Below, in pieces: positions 22,036 to 30,597 of a DNA stretch of 41,035 nt. Numbering within the stretch: position 1 is the stretch's first letter; each line of letters begins with the position of its first letter. The stretch is taken from NCBI GenBank assembly GCA_910587645.1, contig CAJUNA010000022.1:1-41035 (forward strand), in the 5' to 3' direction. Made by a program: the position numbers and the translations under genes. Source of the stretch: an uncultured Oscillospiraceae bacterium (GTDB taxonomy: Bacteria; Bacillota; Clostridia; Oscillospirales; Oscillospiraceae). The notes below the pieces were generated by a model, which was not told where the DNA came from, searched no databases, and saw only the letters and a program-made list of their open reading frames with translations.

Positions 22036-22419
22036 TTAGAAGTACCCCAGCAGCAAGTCCACTACCGCTTGCAGCAGGGGCAGGGCGATAGCCAGGGCGG
22101 CGATGGCCCCGGCGGTCTCCACGGCGGTGGCCAGCGCCTGGGATCCGCCGTCCTTGCAGAGGTCGGCACAGAACCGCGTGACCAGCGCCGCCGCCGTAGT
22201 GCGCAGCAGAATAGAGACATAGGCCGCTTCGATACCCGCCCGGCCGAACAGTGCCCGCAGCTCCTCCAGCAGGGGGACCGCCAGGGACAGGCACCGGGCC
22301 ATGACCACCGCCAGGATAGCCAGGGTCAGCAGTAACGCCTGTTCCGGCGACTGCCTGCGCAGCAGGATCACCGGAAGCAGGCACACGACGCACAGCGCCG
22401 CCAGCTTCAACACGTCCAT
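22036..22419 (-). CDS. spoIIIAD: Stage III sporulation protein AD
   Basis: A 127-residue membrane protein with about four helices, homologous in layout to SpoIIIAC and to export-apparatus subunits of type III secretion. Conserved features include LRRQSPEQALLLTLA at the end of the first helical hairpin and AAYVSILLRTTAAALVTRFCADLCKDGG in the middle. The start lies 3 nt after the spoIIIAC stop. Confidence 0.94.
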   Translation of the reverse strand: MDVLKLAALCVVCLLPVILLRRQSPEQALLLTLAILAVVMARCLSLAVPLLEELRALFGRAGIEAAYVSILLRTTAAALVTRFCADLCKDGGSQALATAVETAGAIAALAIALPLLQAVVDLLLGYF

Positions 22420-22422
22420 ACC

Positions 22423-22617
22423 CTAGAACCCGAACAAGGCCTTGATCAGTTGGAACAGGTCGCTGATCTCCCGCACCAGCATCATCATGACCACTACCAG
22501 CCCCGCCAGGGTAGTCATCAACGCCTGCTCCTCCCGTCCGGAGCGGACCAACAGTTGGTTGAGTACCGCCACCACGATGCCGATGGCCGCGATTCTAAAA
22601 ATCAGATCAATGTCCAT
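22423..22617 (-). CDS. spoIIIAC: Stage III sporulation protein AC
   Basis: A 64-residue two-helix membrane protein, full length for SpoIIIAC. Helix 1 is IFRIAAIGIVVAVLNQLLV, helix 2 is ALMTTLAGLVVVMMMLV, with the conserved RSGREEQA loop between. It ends in EISDLFQLIKALFGF as expected. It starts 3 nt after the spoIIIAB stop and is cotranscribed with it. Confidence 0.95.
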   Translation of the reverse strand: MDIDLIFRIAAIGIVVAVLNQLLVRSGREEQALMTTLAGLVVVMMMLVREISDLFQLIKALFGF

Positions 22618-22620
22618 CTT

Positions 22621-23109
22621 TCACAGCAAGACCAGGATCACCAGGCCGGCCCCCGCCAGGCACAGGGCCATAGTGATCCGGCCCTGGGACGCCTGGCGGG
22701 CGGTTTCGGCCCGCAAGTACCCGGTCAACTCCTCTCTTGTTTCCTCCACGGCCCGGGAGAAGGTCTCGTCTCCCGCCGGGAGCAGCGGCCCGATAGGGGC
22801 CAGCAGCCTGTCCAGGGGTGGCGGCAGGTTTTGCGCCGTCTCCTGCCAGCATTCCGGCAGGCAGGCACCTTCCCGGCGCAGCCGCTCCGCCAGGGGCGCC
22901 CAGAACCAGGCCTGCCCGAGGCCGTCCGGCAGCAGGCCTGTCAGAACCTCCGGAAGGGGGGTGCGGCAGATCTGTATGTGATACCGGAGAACCGCCAGAT
23001 CACGCAGCAGAGCCCGTCCGATTTCCAGCGGCAGCATATTTTCCCGTTTCCGCCGGAGCCCCCAAGCCCCTGCGCTGCCCAGCAGCAGCATCGCGCCCAG
23101 CAGCTTCAT
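22621..23109 (-). CDS. spoIIIAB: Stage III sporulation protein AB
   Basis: A 162-residue protein that structurally resembles the GspF-like membrane platform of type II secretion. One helix is at the N-terminus (about 3-16) and another at the C-terminus (about 145-162). Between them lies the helical cytoplasmic domain with RALLRDLAVLRYHIQICRTPLPEVL. Its ATG overlaps the spoIIIAA stop by ATGA. Confidence 0.94.
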   Translation of the reverse strand: MKLLGAMLLLGSAGAWGLRRKRENMLPLEIGRALLRDLAVLRYHIQICRTPLPEVLTGLLPDGLGQAWFWAPLAERLRREGACLPECWQETAQNLPPPLDRLLAPIGPLLPAGDETFSRAVEETREELTGYLRAETARQASQGRITMALCLAGAGLVILVLL

Positions 23110-24020
23110 GGCAAACGCTCCACCCGGCTCCGCCGTCCGCTTCCGCCGCCCCCGATAAGCACCGCCCGCTGGAATACACCGCAGGCAAGCAGGGCGCGGC
23201 CGGTAGGCCGGGCGTCCAGGTCCTCCAGGGACGCGGCGTGGACGGTGGCCAGCAGGGCCACGCCGCAGCCGGCGGCGGCCCGGACGGCTTCCACGTCCGC
23301 GTCCAGGGCGATTTCATCCAGGGCAATCACCTGGGGCGACATAGCCCGCAGGAGCATAGGCACCGCCAAGCTCTTAGGACAGCCGTCCATTACATCGGTG
23401 CGGGGGCCCACCTCCAGTTGGGGCCGTCCGTGGTGGACAGCGGCAAGCTCGCCCCGCTCGTCCACCAGCGCAACGCGGCAGGGCGGGTTGGCAGGTGTTC
23501 CCTGGCTGAGCAAACGGACCAGATCCCGCAGAAGGGTTGTCTTCCCCCCGCCCGGTGGAGACAGGATCAGGACACTAAGGGGCCGCCCATCCTCCAAAAC
23601 TTCCGGCAGGACCGGCAGGGCCGCGCCCTCATGAACCCTGGGGATACGGATAGCCAGGGACGAGAGGTCCCGCAGGCCCTCGTTCCCCCCGCCGGAGGGC
23701 AGGGCGGTGCCGCACAGGCCCACCCGGAAACCTCCGGAAGCGGTCACATAGCCCCGCCGGATGGTTTCAGCGGCAGCATAGCGGGAGTACTCGGACGCCT
23801 TGTCCAAAACCTGCTCTAAATCGCTGCGCAGGACGCGGGTCTGTGGGAGGGGGGCTTCCCCCTCGGGGTATGTAAGGGACAGGGGGCGCTCAATGCGCAG
23901 GCGCAGCTCCTCCACGGCGGCTTTCCGGTCCATGGGCAGGGCCATGGCTGCCGTCCGCAGGCGCAGGGGGAGCAGGCCGCAGGCTTCCTCATAGCGGGAG
24001 GCGGCGTATTCTTCCGTCAT
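23106..24020 (-). CDS. spoIIIAA: Stage III sporulation protein AA, ATPase
   Basis: SpoIIIAA is the ATPase motor of the mother-cell SpoIIIA apparatus. The 304 residues match the family, with Walker A PPGGGKTT (155-162), Walker B VIALDEI (231-237) and the Arg-rich RGYVTASGGFRVGLCG block typical of secretion ATPases of this group. GGAGG lies 7 nt before the ATG. It is the first gene of the operon and is preceded by a sigma-E-like promoter. All eight spoIIIA genes are present in the standard order with overlaps, so the machine is complete. Confidence 0.96.
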   Translation of the reverse strand: MTEEYAASRYEEACGLLPLRLRTAAMALPMDRKAAVEELRLRIERPLSLTYPEGEAPLPQTRVLRSDLEQVLDKASEYSRYAAAETIRRGYVTASGGFRVGLCGTALPSGGGNEGLRDLSSLAIRIPRVHEGAALPVLPEVLEDGRPLSVLILSPPGGGKTTLLRDLVRLLSQGTPANPPCRVALVDERGELAAVHHGRPQLEVGPRTDVMDGCPKSLAVPMLLRAMSPQVIALDEIALDADVEAVRAAAGCGVALLATVHAASLEDLDARPTGRALLACGVFQRAVLIGGGGSGRRSRVERLP

Positions 24021-24046
24021 ATGGATTCCTCCTTTGTGTTGGTTCC

Positions 24047-24075
24047 AATATATGCAGGGTTGTCCCAGTTTATGA
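24047..24075 (-). promoter_or_regulatory. Sigma-E-type promoter of the spoIIIA operon
   Basis: On the minus strand TCATAAA (24069-24075) and CATATATT (24047-24054) are separated by 14 bp, about 27 bp before spoIIIAA. This resembles the mother-cell sigma-E pattern (ATAnn / CATAnnnT, 13-15 bp spacing), which is the expected regulator of this operon. Confidence 0.65.
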
Positions 24076-24101
24076 CGGCAGGCCCCCAGTAAAAAGCGCG
24101 C

Positions 24102-24129
24102 AAAAAAGCCGCCGGAAACCCGGCGGCTT
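24102..24129 (-). terminator. Intrinsic terminator of the gltX-spoIIM unit
   Basis: AAGCCGCCGG (24106-24115) pairs perfectly with CCGGCGGCTT (24120-24129). On the minus strand a run of six T (24102-24107) ends the stem. It lies 75 bp past spoIIM and isolates it from spoIIIA. Confidence 0.88.
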
Positions 24130-24202
24130 CAGTTCTCCCGCGAAACAACTATAAATGCAGTTCAAAATCAGCTCTCCACATCCGTTTCTCCCTGCGGCGC
24201 CC

Positions 24203-24826
24203 CTACATCACTGCCCCCATAATCACCGGCGTGATATAGCACTCCACAAAAGCCGCGGCCACCGTCAGCGGCGCGACAGCCAGGACCATGACCCGCAGCA
24301 AATCTTCCAGCATCTCCAGCAGGGGGCGCTTTTCTGGATTACCGGTTACAATCCGGCACATATTCACGCACAGAGTAACGCCGCAGGCAACGGAGAAGAG
24401 CAGCGCGGGCAGCTCAAATATCCCGTGGGGCAGGATACCCGCCGCGTAGACCAGCAGGGAGGTCCCCTCCGCCTGGAATAGCCCCGCCAGCAGGCCCAGC
24501 AGCAGGCCGTTCATTACCAGGCTGATAACCGGCAGGAACAGGAAGGGGACGAACCCATAGGCGGCGGACACCAGCATCGCGCGCCAGTTGTTCATCAGCA
24601 TGCCGGCCACCGACAGCGCCCCCTCCTCGGAGATGACGCCGGACTCCTGGATCTGCGCCATGAAGTCCCCCAGCACCTGGGCCGCCCGCTGGGGAAGCAT
24701 GACCCCGATGCCGAAGCCCGCCACGGCCGCCAGCGCCAGCCCCACGGCACACATCACCAAAGTACGGCGGAATCCGCCGCCCAGGAACCTGCCCATCAGA
24801 GAAAATTGTTCTTTGATCCAATTCAT
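24203..24826 (-). CDS. spoIIM: Stage II sporulation protein M (SpoIIM/DUF95 family)
   Basis: A 207-residue membrane protein with about five helices. It carries the SpoIIM hallmark FLPVISLVMNGLLLGLLAGLF and ILPHGIFELPALLFSVACGV. SpoIIM works with SpoIID and SpoIIP in septal peptidoglycan remodelling during engulfment, but the family also has members outside sporulation. The start ATG overlaps the gltX stop (ATGA), so translation should be coupled to the tRNA synthetase gene. The surrounding spoIIIA genes make a sporulation role plausible; its dependence on the gltX promoter is odd for a mother-cell gene. Confidence 0.88.
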   Translation of the reverse strand: MNWIKEQFSLMGRFLGGGFRRTLVMCAVGLALAAVAGFGIGVMLPQRAAQVLGDFMAQIQESGVISEEGALSVAGMLMNNWRAMLVSAAYGFVPFLFLPVISLVMNGLLLGLLAGLFQAEGTSLLVYAAGILPHGIFELPALLFSVACGVTLCVNMCRIVTGNPEKRPLLEMLEDLLRVMVLAVAPLTVAAAFVECYITPVIMGAVM

Positions 24827-26313
24827 CCTTTCAGCATCTCCAAACCCACCGTCAGGCGGCGCAGGCATTCATCCCTGCCCAGGATCAGGCAGATTTCCAC
24901 CGCGCCTCCCGGCGTCACCGCCCGGCCTGCCGCCGCAATGCGCACAGGCCACATAAGGGTGGCGTTTTTGACCTCCAGCTTGGCCGCGAGGCCGGTGAGG
25001 CAGTCGTGGATAGCGTCCTGTGTCCAGTCTGCCGCCTCCTCCAGGGCGGGGATGGCGGATTCCAGCATCCTGCGGGAAACCTCGCTGTCTGTTTTGGACT
25101 TTTTGTTGGTAAAGAGTTCCGTCCCATAAGGGGGCAGCGTCTCAAAGAAATCCACCTTCTCCGGAATCTCCGTCAGTTTCTCACAGCGGGCTTGCAGCAA
25201 GGCGGCAATGGCTTTCGTGTCTATCGCCGGGTTTTTCACCGCCTGGCGGATATACGGCTCCGCCACGGCATGGAACCCCTCCGGCGTCATGGCGCGGAGA
25301 TAGAGGGCGTTGAAATGGGTCAGCTTCTCGATGTCAAAAATAGCGGGGGACTTTGAAATGCCCGTAATGTCAAACACTTCCGCCAGCTCCGCCAGGGAGA
25401 ATACCTCCCGCTCCGCCTGTTCGCCCCGGGGGCTCCAGCCCAAAAGGGCCACATAGTTGAGGATTGCTTCCGTCAGGTACCCCTGGGCCTTCAAGTCCTC
25501 GTAGGAGGGGTCGCCGTGACGCTTGCTCATTTTGTTGTGCTGGTCCCGCATGACCGGGGAGCAATGGACATAGGTAGGCACCTCCCAGCCGAAGGACTGG
25601 TAGAGGAGGTTGTATTTAGGCGCGGAGCTGAGGTATTCGCTGCCCCGGACAACATGGGTGATGCCCATGAGGTGGTCGTCAATGACGTTGGCAAAGTTAT
25701 AGGTAGGCAGGCCGTCCCGTTTCAGCAGGACTTGGTCGTCCAGCGTACTGTTCTCTACCGTAATATCGCCAAAAATGGCATCGTGGAAGGTTGTCGTCCC
25801 GGTTTCCGGAATCCTCTGGCGGATCACATACGGCTCTCCCGCGTCCACCCGGGCCTGGGCTTCCGCCAATGTCAGGGCGCGGCAGGGGTCAGCGGCGCGG
25901 TTGAATTCGCCGGAATCCTCCTCGCTCTCGGTTTTCTCGCAGAAGCAGTAGTAGGCGTGGCCCAGCTCCACCAGCAGCCGGGCGTACTTGCCATAGGTGT
26001 CCCGCCGTTCTGACTGGATATACGGCGCCACCGGCCCGCCCACATCGGGCCCCTCATCGTGGGTCAGGCCGCACTCGGCCATAGTGCGGTAAATCACATC
26101 CGTTGCGCCCTCCACCAGCCGGCCCTGGTCGGTATCCTCAATACGCAGGATAAAGGTCCCGCCGCCATTGCGGGCGATGAGCCAGGTGTACAGTGCGGTG
26201 CGCAGGTTGCCTACGTGCATATAGCCCGTAGGGGAGGGCGCAAAACGGGTGCGGATTTTGCCATGGGGGATCTTTGCCTCCATAGCGTCAAAGTAGGTTT
26301 TGTCTATTGCCAT
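24823..26313 (-). CDS. gltX: Glutamyl-tRNA synthetase
   Basis: GltX charges tRNA-Glu (and in many Firmicutes tRNA-Gln for later amidation). The 496 residues match family size. The class I HIGH-type motif is PSPTGYMHVGN, and the KMSKS-type motif is NKMSKRHGD. The Rossmann and anticodon domains are intact. AAGGAG lies 8 nt before the ATG at 26313. No T-box leader is visible: only 34 bp separate it from the GNAT gene upstream. SpoIIM follows with an overlapping start. The absence of separate glnS supports a non-discriminating role only by inference. Confidence 0.97.
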   Translation of the reverse strand: MAIDKTYFDAMEAKIPHGKIRTRFAPSPTGYMHVGNLRTALYTWLIARNGGGTFILRIEDTDQGRLVEGATDVIYRTMAECGLTHDEGPDVGGPVAPYIQSERRDTYGKYARLLVELGHAYYCFCEKTESEEDSGEFNRAADPCRALTLAEAQARVDAGEPYVIRQRIPETGTTTFHDAIFGDITVENSTLDDQVLLKRDGLPTYNFANVIDDHLMGITHVVRGSEYLSSAPKYNLLYQSFGWEVPTYVHCSPVMRDQHNKMSKRHGDPSYEDLKAQGYLTEAILNYVALLGWSPRGEQAEREVFSLAELAEVFDITGISKSPAIFDIEKLTHFNALYLRAMTPEGFHAVAEPYIRQAVKNPAIDTKAIAALLQARCEKLTEIPEKVDFFETLPPYGTELFTNKKSKTDSEVSRRMLESAIPALEEAADWTQDAIHDCLTGLAAKLEVKNATLMWPVRIAAAGRAVTPGGAVEICLILGRDECLRRLTVGLEMLKG

Positions 26314-26347
26314 GATGGATACTCCTTTATATAATTAGTCAATTATT

Positions 26348-26833
26348 TCACACAGCAGGGGCGGAATACACATAATAACAGGATTCCACGCCCTCCTCTA
26401 TCCATGTTTCCGACAGCCGGAAACCATTTTTTTCCAGCACGCGGACAGACCCGGCGTTAGCGGCATAGGTAAAGGCCCCCACCCGCTCCAAGCCAAACCG
26501 CTCCTGGATTTCCGCGAGGAACAGCCGCAAGGCCTCGCTGGCCGCGCCCCTGCCCCACAAGCCTTGCTCGAATATGCAATAGCTGACCATCGCCTGCGGC
26601 TCTCCCTGCCGGTCGATGCCATAGCACCACACGTCTCCCACATAACGGCCGTCCACGTATATCGTGCGGCCATAGCTGGCGGCGCCGGGGGCCTGGGACT
26701 TGCGGAACTCCGCCATAGCTTCCTCCAAGGTCTGTGCTTTCTGCGGCAGCGTTTTCCGTATTTCCGGAGCGCGGCTCCGCGCAAAATAGACCGCCGCGGT
26801 CTCCGCCGTGCGGCGGTGCAGGGTAATGTTCAT
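26348..26833 (-). CDS. GNAT-family N-acetyltransferase (second of pair)
   Basis: A 161-residue GNAT of the RimJ/RimL-like type. The acetyl-CoA loop is GLWGRGAASEA (about 92-101) and the C-terminal AYAANAGSVRVLEKNGF pattern (here TYAANAGSVRVLEKNGF) is typical. Its start overlaps the stop of the GNAT gene before it by ATGA, so the two are translated together. It ends 34 bp before gltX. Substrate unknown. Confidence 0.9.
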   Translation of the reverse strand: MNITLHRRTAETAAVYFARSRAPEIRKTLPQKAQTLEEAMAEFRKSQAPGAASYGRTIYVDGRYVGDVWCYGIDRQGEPQAMVSYCIFEQGLWGRGAASEALRLFLAEIQERFGLERVGAFTYAANAGSVRVLEKNGFRLSETWIEEGVESCYYVYSAPAV

Positions 26834-27348
26834 CGTCCCATCCTCCTTACGGAAAACACCAGGTGGGGCATGTCCATCCCCCGGTAATGCTTCACAAAAG
26901 CCCCCCGCACCGACATGCCGTTGCGGATAGCGACCCGCTGGGAAGGGAAGTTGTTGTCGCGTATGATAGAAAACACCTCCGGAAACCCCAATGCCCGAAA
27001 GCCGTACTCCCGGCAGGCGACAGCCCCTTCCGTAGCGAACCCCTGGCTCCACTTGTCGCGGCGGAGGTGGTATCCGATCTCCGGCACCTCCCGGCCGTTC
27101 CAGTCCTGCATGGTGATGCCGCAGTCCCCGATCAGTTCGCCGCTCTCTTTTTCGACCACCGCCCACAGGCCGAAGCCGTTTTTTTCATACCGTTCCTGCT
27201 GCCGGTCCATCCACTGGCGGACTTCCTCCGGGGAAAAACCGTGCTCGTAAGCGTACATAACCTGCGGGTCGGCCAAAACCTTCGACCAGGCGGCGCCGTC
27301 CGGTTCCATAAAGCGGCGCAGGATCAGCCGCTCTGTTTCCAGTACCAT
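26830..27348 (-). CDS. GNAT-family N-acetyltransferase (first of pair)
   Basis: A 172-residue GNAT starting with the RimJ-like ETERLILRRF motif. The acetyl-CoA loop is RDKWSQGFATEGA and the end block is NFPSQRVAIRNGM. ATG at 27348 has GGAGGG 6 nt upstream. It leads a two-gene unit with the overlapping GNAT downstream. The two paralogues are clearly distinct in sequence, so they are not a recent duplication. Confidence 0.9.
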   Translation of the reverse strand: MVLETERLILRRFMEPDGAAWSKVLADPQVMYAYEHGFSPEEVRQWMDRQQERYEKNGFGLWAVVEKESGELIGDCGITMQDWNGREVPEIGYHLRRDKWSQGFATEGAVACREYGFRALGFPEVFSIIRDNNFPSQRVAIRNGMSVRGAFVKHYRGMDMPHLVFSVRRMGR

Positions 27349-27374
27349 TTGTGTCCCTCCTTGGCATTTTATCC

Positions 27375-27403
27375 AGTATACTATATTTTCCAGCGAACCG
27401 CAA
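27375..27403 (-). promoter_or_regulatory. Promoter of the paired GNAT genes
   Basis: On the minus strand TTGCGG (27398-27403), 17 bp, TATACT (27375-27380), about 25 bp before the start. The -35 is weak. Confidence 0.55.
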
Positions 27404-27515
27404 CCAGGAAAATCCGTTCTTTCCCGCAAGGGGAAAAACGCCCCGCAAAAAGGAAACGGCACAGCCGAAGCCATGCCGTTTCCCTGCAATAAAGTATGCC
27501 GTAAAAGCCCGGACC

Positions 27516-29585
27516 TTATTCCTCCGCCAGCGCCTTGGCTTCAGCAATCGCCTTTTCCTGGGCGGCGGCGGGGCAGTCCTCATAGCGGACAAAGCGGAAG
27601 GTAAAGGAACCGCGGGACTGGGTCATGGAGCGCAGGTCGATAGCGTAGGTCATCATCTCCGCCATGGGGACCTCGGCCTCCACCACCTGGTCGCCGCTGC
27701 CGGTGGGATTCATACCCATGACGCGGCCCCGGCGCTTGTTCAGGTCGCCCAGGATATCACCCATGTAGCTGTCAGGAATGGTGACCTTCAATTCGCCAAT
27801 AGGCTCCAGCAGGACGGGGGACGCCTCAGGCAGCGCCGCCTTGTAGGCCAACTGCGCGGCGGTCTTGAACGCGATTTCAGAGGAGTCTACAGGGTGGTAA
27901 GAGCCATCCACCAGCGTAGCTTTCAGGAACACCATGGGATACCCTGCCAGCACGCCGTGGACGCAGGCTTCCCGCAGGCCTTTCTCTACGGCGGGGAAGA
28001 AGTTCTTGGGCACACTGCCGCCGAACACCTCCTCGGCGAAGATCATATCCTCCTGCTCGTCCTGAGGCTCGAAAACGATATGTACGTCGCCGAACTGGCC
28101 GCTGCCGCCGGTCTGCTTCTTATGACGGCCCTGCTTGCGGACTTGCTTGCGGATCTTCTCGCGGTAGGCCACACGGGGCGTATCCAGCTCGGCTTCTACG
28201 CCGAAGCGGCTCTTCAGCTTGCTGACCAGCACGTCGATCTGGATGTCGCCCGCGCCGGAAACCACCACCTGATGGGTCTCGGCGTTGTTCACCACGCTGA
28301 AGGTGGGGTCTTCCTCGTTCAGACGGATGAGGCCGGTACCCACCTTTTCATCCTGCCCCCGGGTCTTGGGCGCGATGGCGCGGGAATAGCACGGCTCGGC
28401 AAACTGCACAGGGGCCAGCTTCACAACGGACTTGGGGTCGCAGAGGGTCTCGCCGGTCTTGAGACGGTCCATCTTGGCAATCGCGCCGATGTCGCCGCAG
28501 GCGATTTCCTTGACTTCCTCGTTCTTCTTGCCCTTGATGGTATACAGGCGCCCCAGCTTCTCCGTCTTGCCGGTGGCGGGGTTATAGAGGGACATGTCGC
28601 CAGTAATCTTACCAGAAACCACCTTGACCAAAGAGTACTTGCCGTACTGGTCGGAGATGGTCTTAAACACGATAGCGGCGGTGGGGCCATTGGGGTCGCG
28701 CTTGACCTCAACGCTGTTGTTGCCGGACTCATCGGTTGCCTTCTCGGCGGCCATTTCCGTGGAAGCCGGAACCAGGTCGATAATCGTGGACATGAGCATC
28801 TCCGTGCCCAGGCCCGTCAGGGCGGAACCGCAGACCACGGGGGCCAGCGTGCCCTCCCGGACGCCGATCTTCAGGCCTTCCATGATTTCCTCTTTGGTGA
28901 AAGGCTCGCCCTCGAAGAACTTCTCCATCTTTTCATCGCTGGTCTCGGCCACGGCCTCCATCAGCTCGCCGTACAGCTCGTCCAGGACGGCCTGCTTGCT
29001 GTCGGGAATGGGAATCTCCACGCGCTTGCCCTTCTTATTCTCAGGCATCTGGTACGCCTTGCGGTTGATGACGTCGATGATGCCGATGGTACGCTTGTTG
29101 CCGTCCCAGATAGGGGCCACCACGGGGGCGATGGACTTCGACAGCTTCTCCCGCAGGGCGGCGAGGGTTTCGGAGAAGTTGGCGTTTTCCTCGTCCTCCT
29201 TGGATACATAGACGATGCAGGGCTTATTCTGCTCCTTCAGGTACTTCCAGCAACGCTCCGCGCCTACGCTCAGGCCGTCCTTGGAAGCGCACACCAGTAC
29301 GCCCACCTCGGCGGCACGGACGCCGGACTGCATCTCCCCGGCAAAGTCGAAGTTGCCCGGGGTATCCAGGACGTTGATTTTCACGCCGTTGTAAATCACC
29401 GGGGTCATGGCCAGGGAAATGGAAATCTGGCGCTTGATCTCCTCCGGGTCGTAATCGCAAACGGTGTTGCCGTCCGCAGGCTTGCCCAGGCGGTCGGTAG
29501 CGCCGGTGAGATACAGCATGCTCTCCACCAGGGAGGTTTTTCCGCTGCCGCCGTGGCCCAGCAGGCAGATGTTGCGAATGTCCAT
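27516..29585 (-). CDS. EF-G-like translational GTPase
   Basis: A 689-residue elongation-factor-G paralogue of the type seen in clostridia and thermotogales (EF-G2-like). The domains are in order: GTPase domain with GHGGSGKTS (10-18), G3 DTPGNFDF (74-81) and G4 SKED (128-131); OB-fold domain II; domains III-V ending with GFTFRFVRYEDCP-like GSFTFRFVRYEDCP. Canonical EF-G has DTPGH with the catalytic His; here that position is Asn78, and the G4 motif is SKED rather than NKxD. The role of these paralogues is not settled; they are not the housekeeping fusA. ATG at 29585 has AAGGAG about 10 nt upstream. It is a single-gene unit with its own promoter. Confidence 0.9.
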   Translation of the reverse strand: MDIRNICLLGHGGSGKTSLVESMLYLTGATDRLGKPADGNTVCDYDPEEIKRQISISLAMTPVIYNGVKINVLDTPGNFDFAGEMQSGVRAAEVGVLVCASKDGLSVGAERCWKYLKEQNKPCIVYVSKEDEENANFSETLAALREKLSKSIAPVVAPIWDGNKRTIGIIDVINRKAYQMPENKKGKRVEIPIPDSKQAVLDELYGELMEAVAETSDEKMEKFFEGEPFTKEEIMEGLKIGVREGTLAPVVCGSALTGLGTEMLMSTIIDLVPASTEMAAEKATDESGNNSVEVKRDPNGPTAAIVFKTISDQYGKYSLVKVVSGKITGDMSLYNPATGKTEKLGRLYTIKGKKNEEVKEIACGDIGAIAKMDRLKTGETLCDPKSVVKLAPVQFAEPCYSRAIAPKTRGQDEKVGTGLIRLNEEDPTFSVVNNAETHQVVVSGAGDIQIDVLVSKLKSRFGVEAELDTPRVAYREKIRKQVRKQGRHKKQTGGSGQFGDVHIVFEPQDEQEDMIFAEEVFGGSVPKNFFPAVEKGLREACVHGVLAGYPMVFLKATLVDGSYHPVDSSEIAFKTAAQLAYKAALPEASPVLLEPIGELKVTIPDSYMGDILGDLNKRRGRVMGMNPTGSGDQVVEAEVPMAEMMTYAIDLRSMTQSRGSFTFRFVRYEDCPAAAQEKAIAEAKALAEE

Positions 29586-29643
29586 AGAGTTTTGTCTCCT
29601 TCCGTTTATCGCGCCCGCTGTTGCGGACTTGCTTAACACATTG

Positions 29644-29672
29644 ATTATAGTACTTTTTCTGTTTTAGCACAA
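29644..29672 (-). promoter_or_regulatory. Promoter of the EF-G-like gene
   Basis: On the minus strand TTGTGC (29667-29672), 17 bp, perfect TATAAT (29644-29649), about 60 bp before the start. Confidence 0.7.
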
Positions 29673-29774
29673 CTGGAATTTTCTTTTCCTCGTGATTTTA
29701 GACAGATTCACCAAAAAGAACTGCCCGTTTTTGATAAATACGGCAACGCAGGGCGCAGCGCCCGGGTGTGAAAT

Positions 29775-30311
29775 TTACAATTGGAACTCTAGCTGGATAT
29801 CGCACGGCTCCTTCTTGGCCAGCGGCCAGTAGATTTCCACGGCATCCACACAGCCGTACTTCCGGTATGCCGCCATACTTTCTTTGGCAGAGTGGGCGGA
29901 AATATAGAGCTTGGCCGCCCCCATCTCCCGTGCCCCCTGGCAGGCCATACGAAACAGCCTGCCGCCGATCCCCTGATTTCGGAACGGCTCAGACACGTGG
30001 AGCTGAACCAGGTCAACATACTGGTTTTCACTTCCAAACAGGGGCGGGGCCAGGCGCGCAAAGCCGATCAAGCCCTCCGCCGCCCACGCGCCATAAGCCT
30101 TGCCGCCTTCCTGGATGCCCCGCAGGATATTCGCCGCCCGCCGCCTGCGCCCTTCCAGATCCCAGTCCTCTATATAGGCGATGGGCAGCAGCTTCCATTC
30201 GCCATCTGCCTTGCGCCAGCATTCGCGGACATCCTGACGGCGGATAAAGGTGTCGAGAGATTCCGGAAAGAAATTTTCCTCTGTTATTTTACCATATGTT
30301 ATTGTGTTCAT
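29775..30311 (-). CDS. GNAT-family N-acetyltransferase
   Basis: A 178-residue GNAT. After ~85 residues that may shape the substrate pocket, the core carries QLHVSEPFRNQGIGGRLF (beta-4 strand and the R-x-x-G-x-G/A acetyl-CoA loop) and the SAKESMAAYRKYGC end block. AGGAG lies 6 nt before the ATG. It appears monocistronic, between the EF-G-like gene and a divergent zinc-ribbon gene. The target is unknown; it resembles the predicted antibiotic- or small-amine-acetylating group no more than other GNATs. Confidence 0.9.
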   Translation of the reverse strand: MNTITYGKITEENFFPESLDTFIRRQDVRECWRKADGEWKLLPIAYIEDWDLEGRRRRAANILRGIQEGGKAYGAWAAEGLIGFARLAPPLFGSENQYVDLVQLHVSEPFRNQGIGGRLFRMACQGAREMGAAKLYISAHSAKESMAAYRKYGCVDAVEIYWPLAKKEPCDIQLEFQL

Positions 30312-30496
30312 AAATAACTCCTATACTTTATCATCACTTTTCCATCCGCCACCCATACCGGGGGCAGCAATACCAACTTATCATAACAGGCCTTCTCCTG
30401 TCAATCAAGAGAAGGCAAAGAACGCGCCGCGGGAGGGTTTCCCGTCCACATTCCCAGCCACGCCCCAAGTTCTTGACCTGAGTTTTGCATTACCGC

Positions 30497-30525
30497 TTGC
30501 GCTTCCTGGAAAAAGCTGATATAAT
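30497..30525 (+). promoter_or_regulatory. Promoter of the zinc-ribbon membrane protein gene
   Basis: TTGCGC (30497-30502), 17 bp, perfect TATAAT (30520-30525), about 70 bp before the start at 30598. Confidence 0.7.
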
Positions 30526-30597
30526 GAACCGGCAAATTGTTTTTCCAGGCCGCCGGTAGTATGCGGCAGAAATCCAGTGAAGAAAAGAGGCACGGCC

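Noticed and set aside
26314..26347. T-box leader for gltX
   Set aside because: Only 34 bp separate gltX from the gene upstream, which is far too short for a T-box.
27351..29636. A 761-codon plus-strand frame opposite the EF-G-like gene
   Set aside because: The minus strand encodes a full-length GTPase with its own promoter and ribosome site; the opposite frame has neither.
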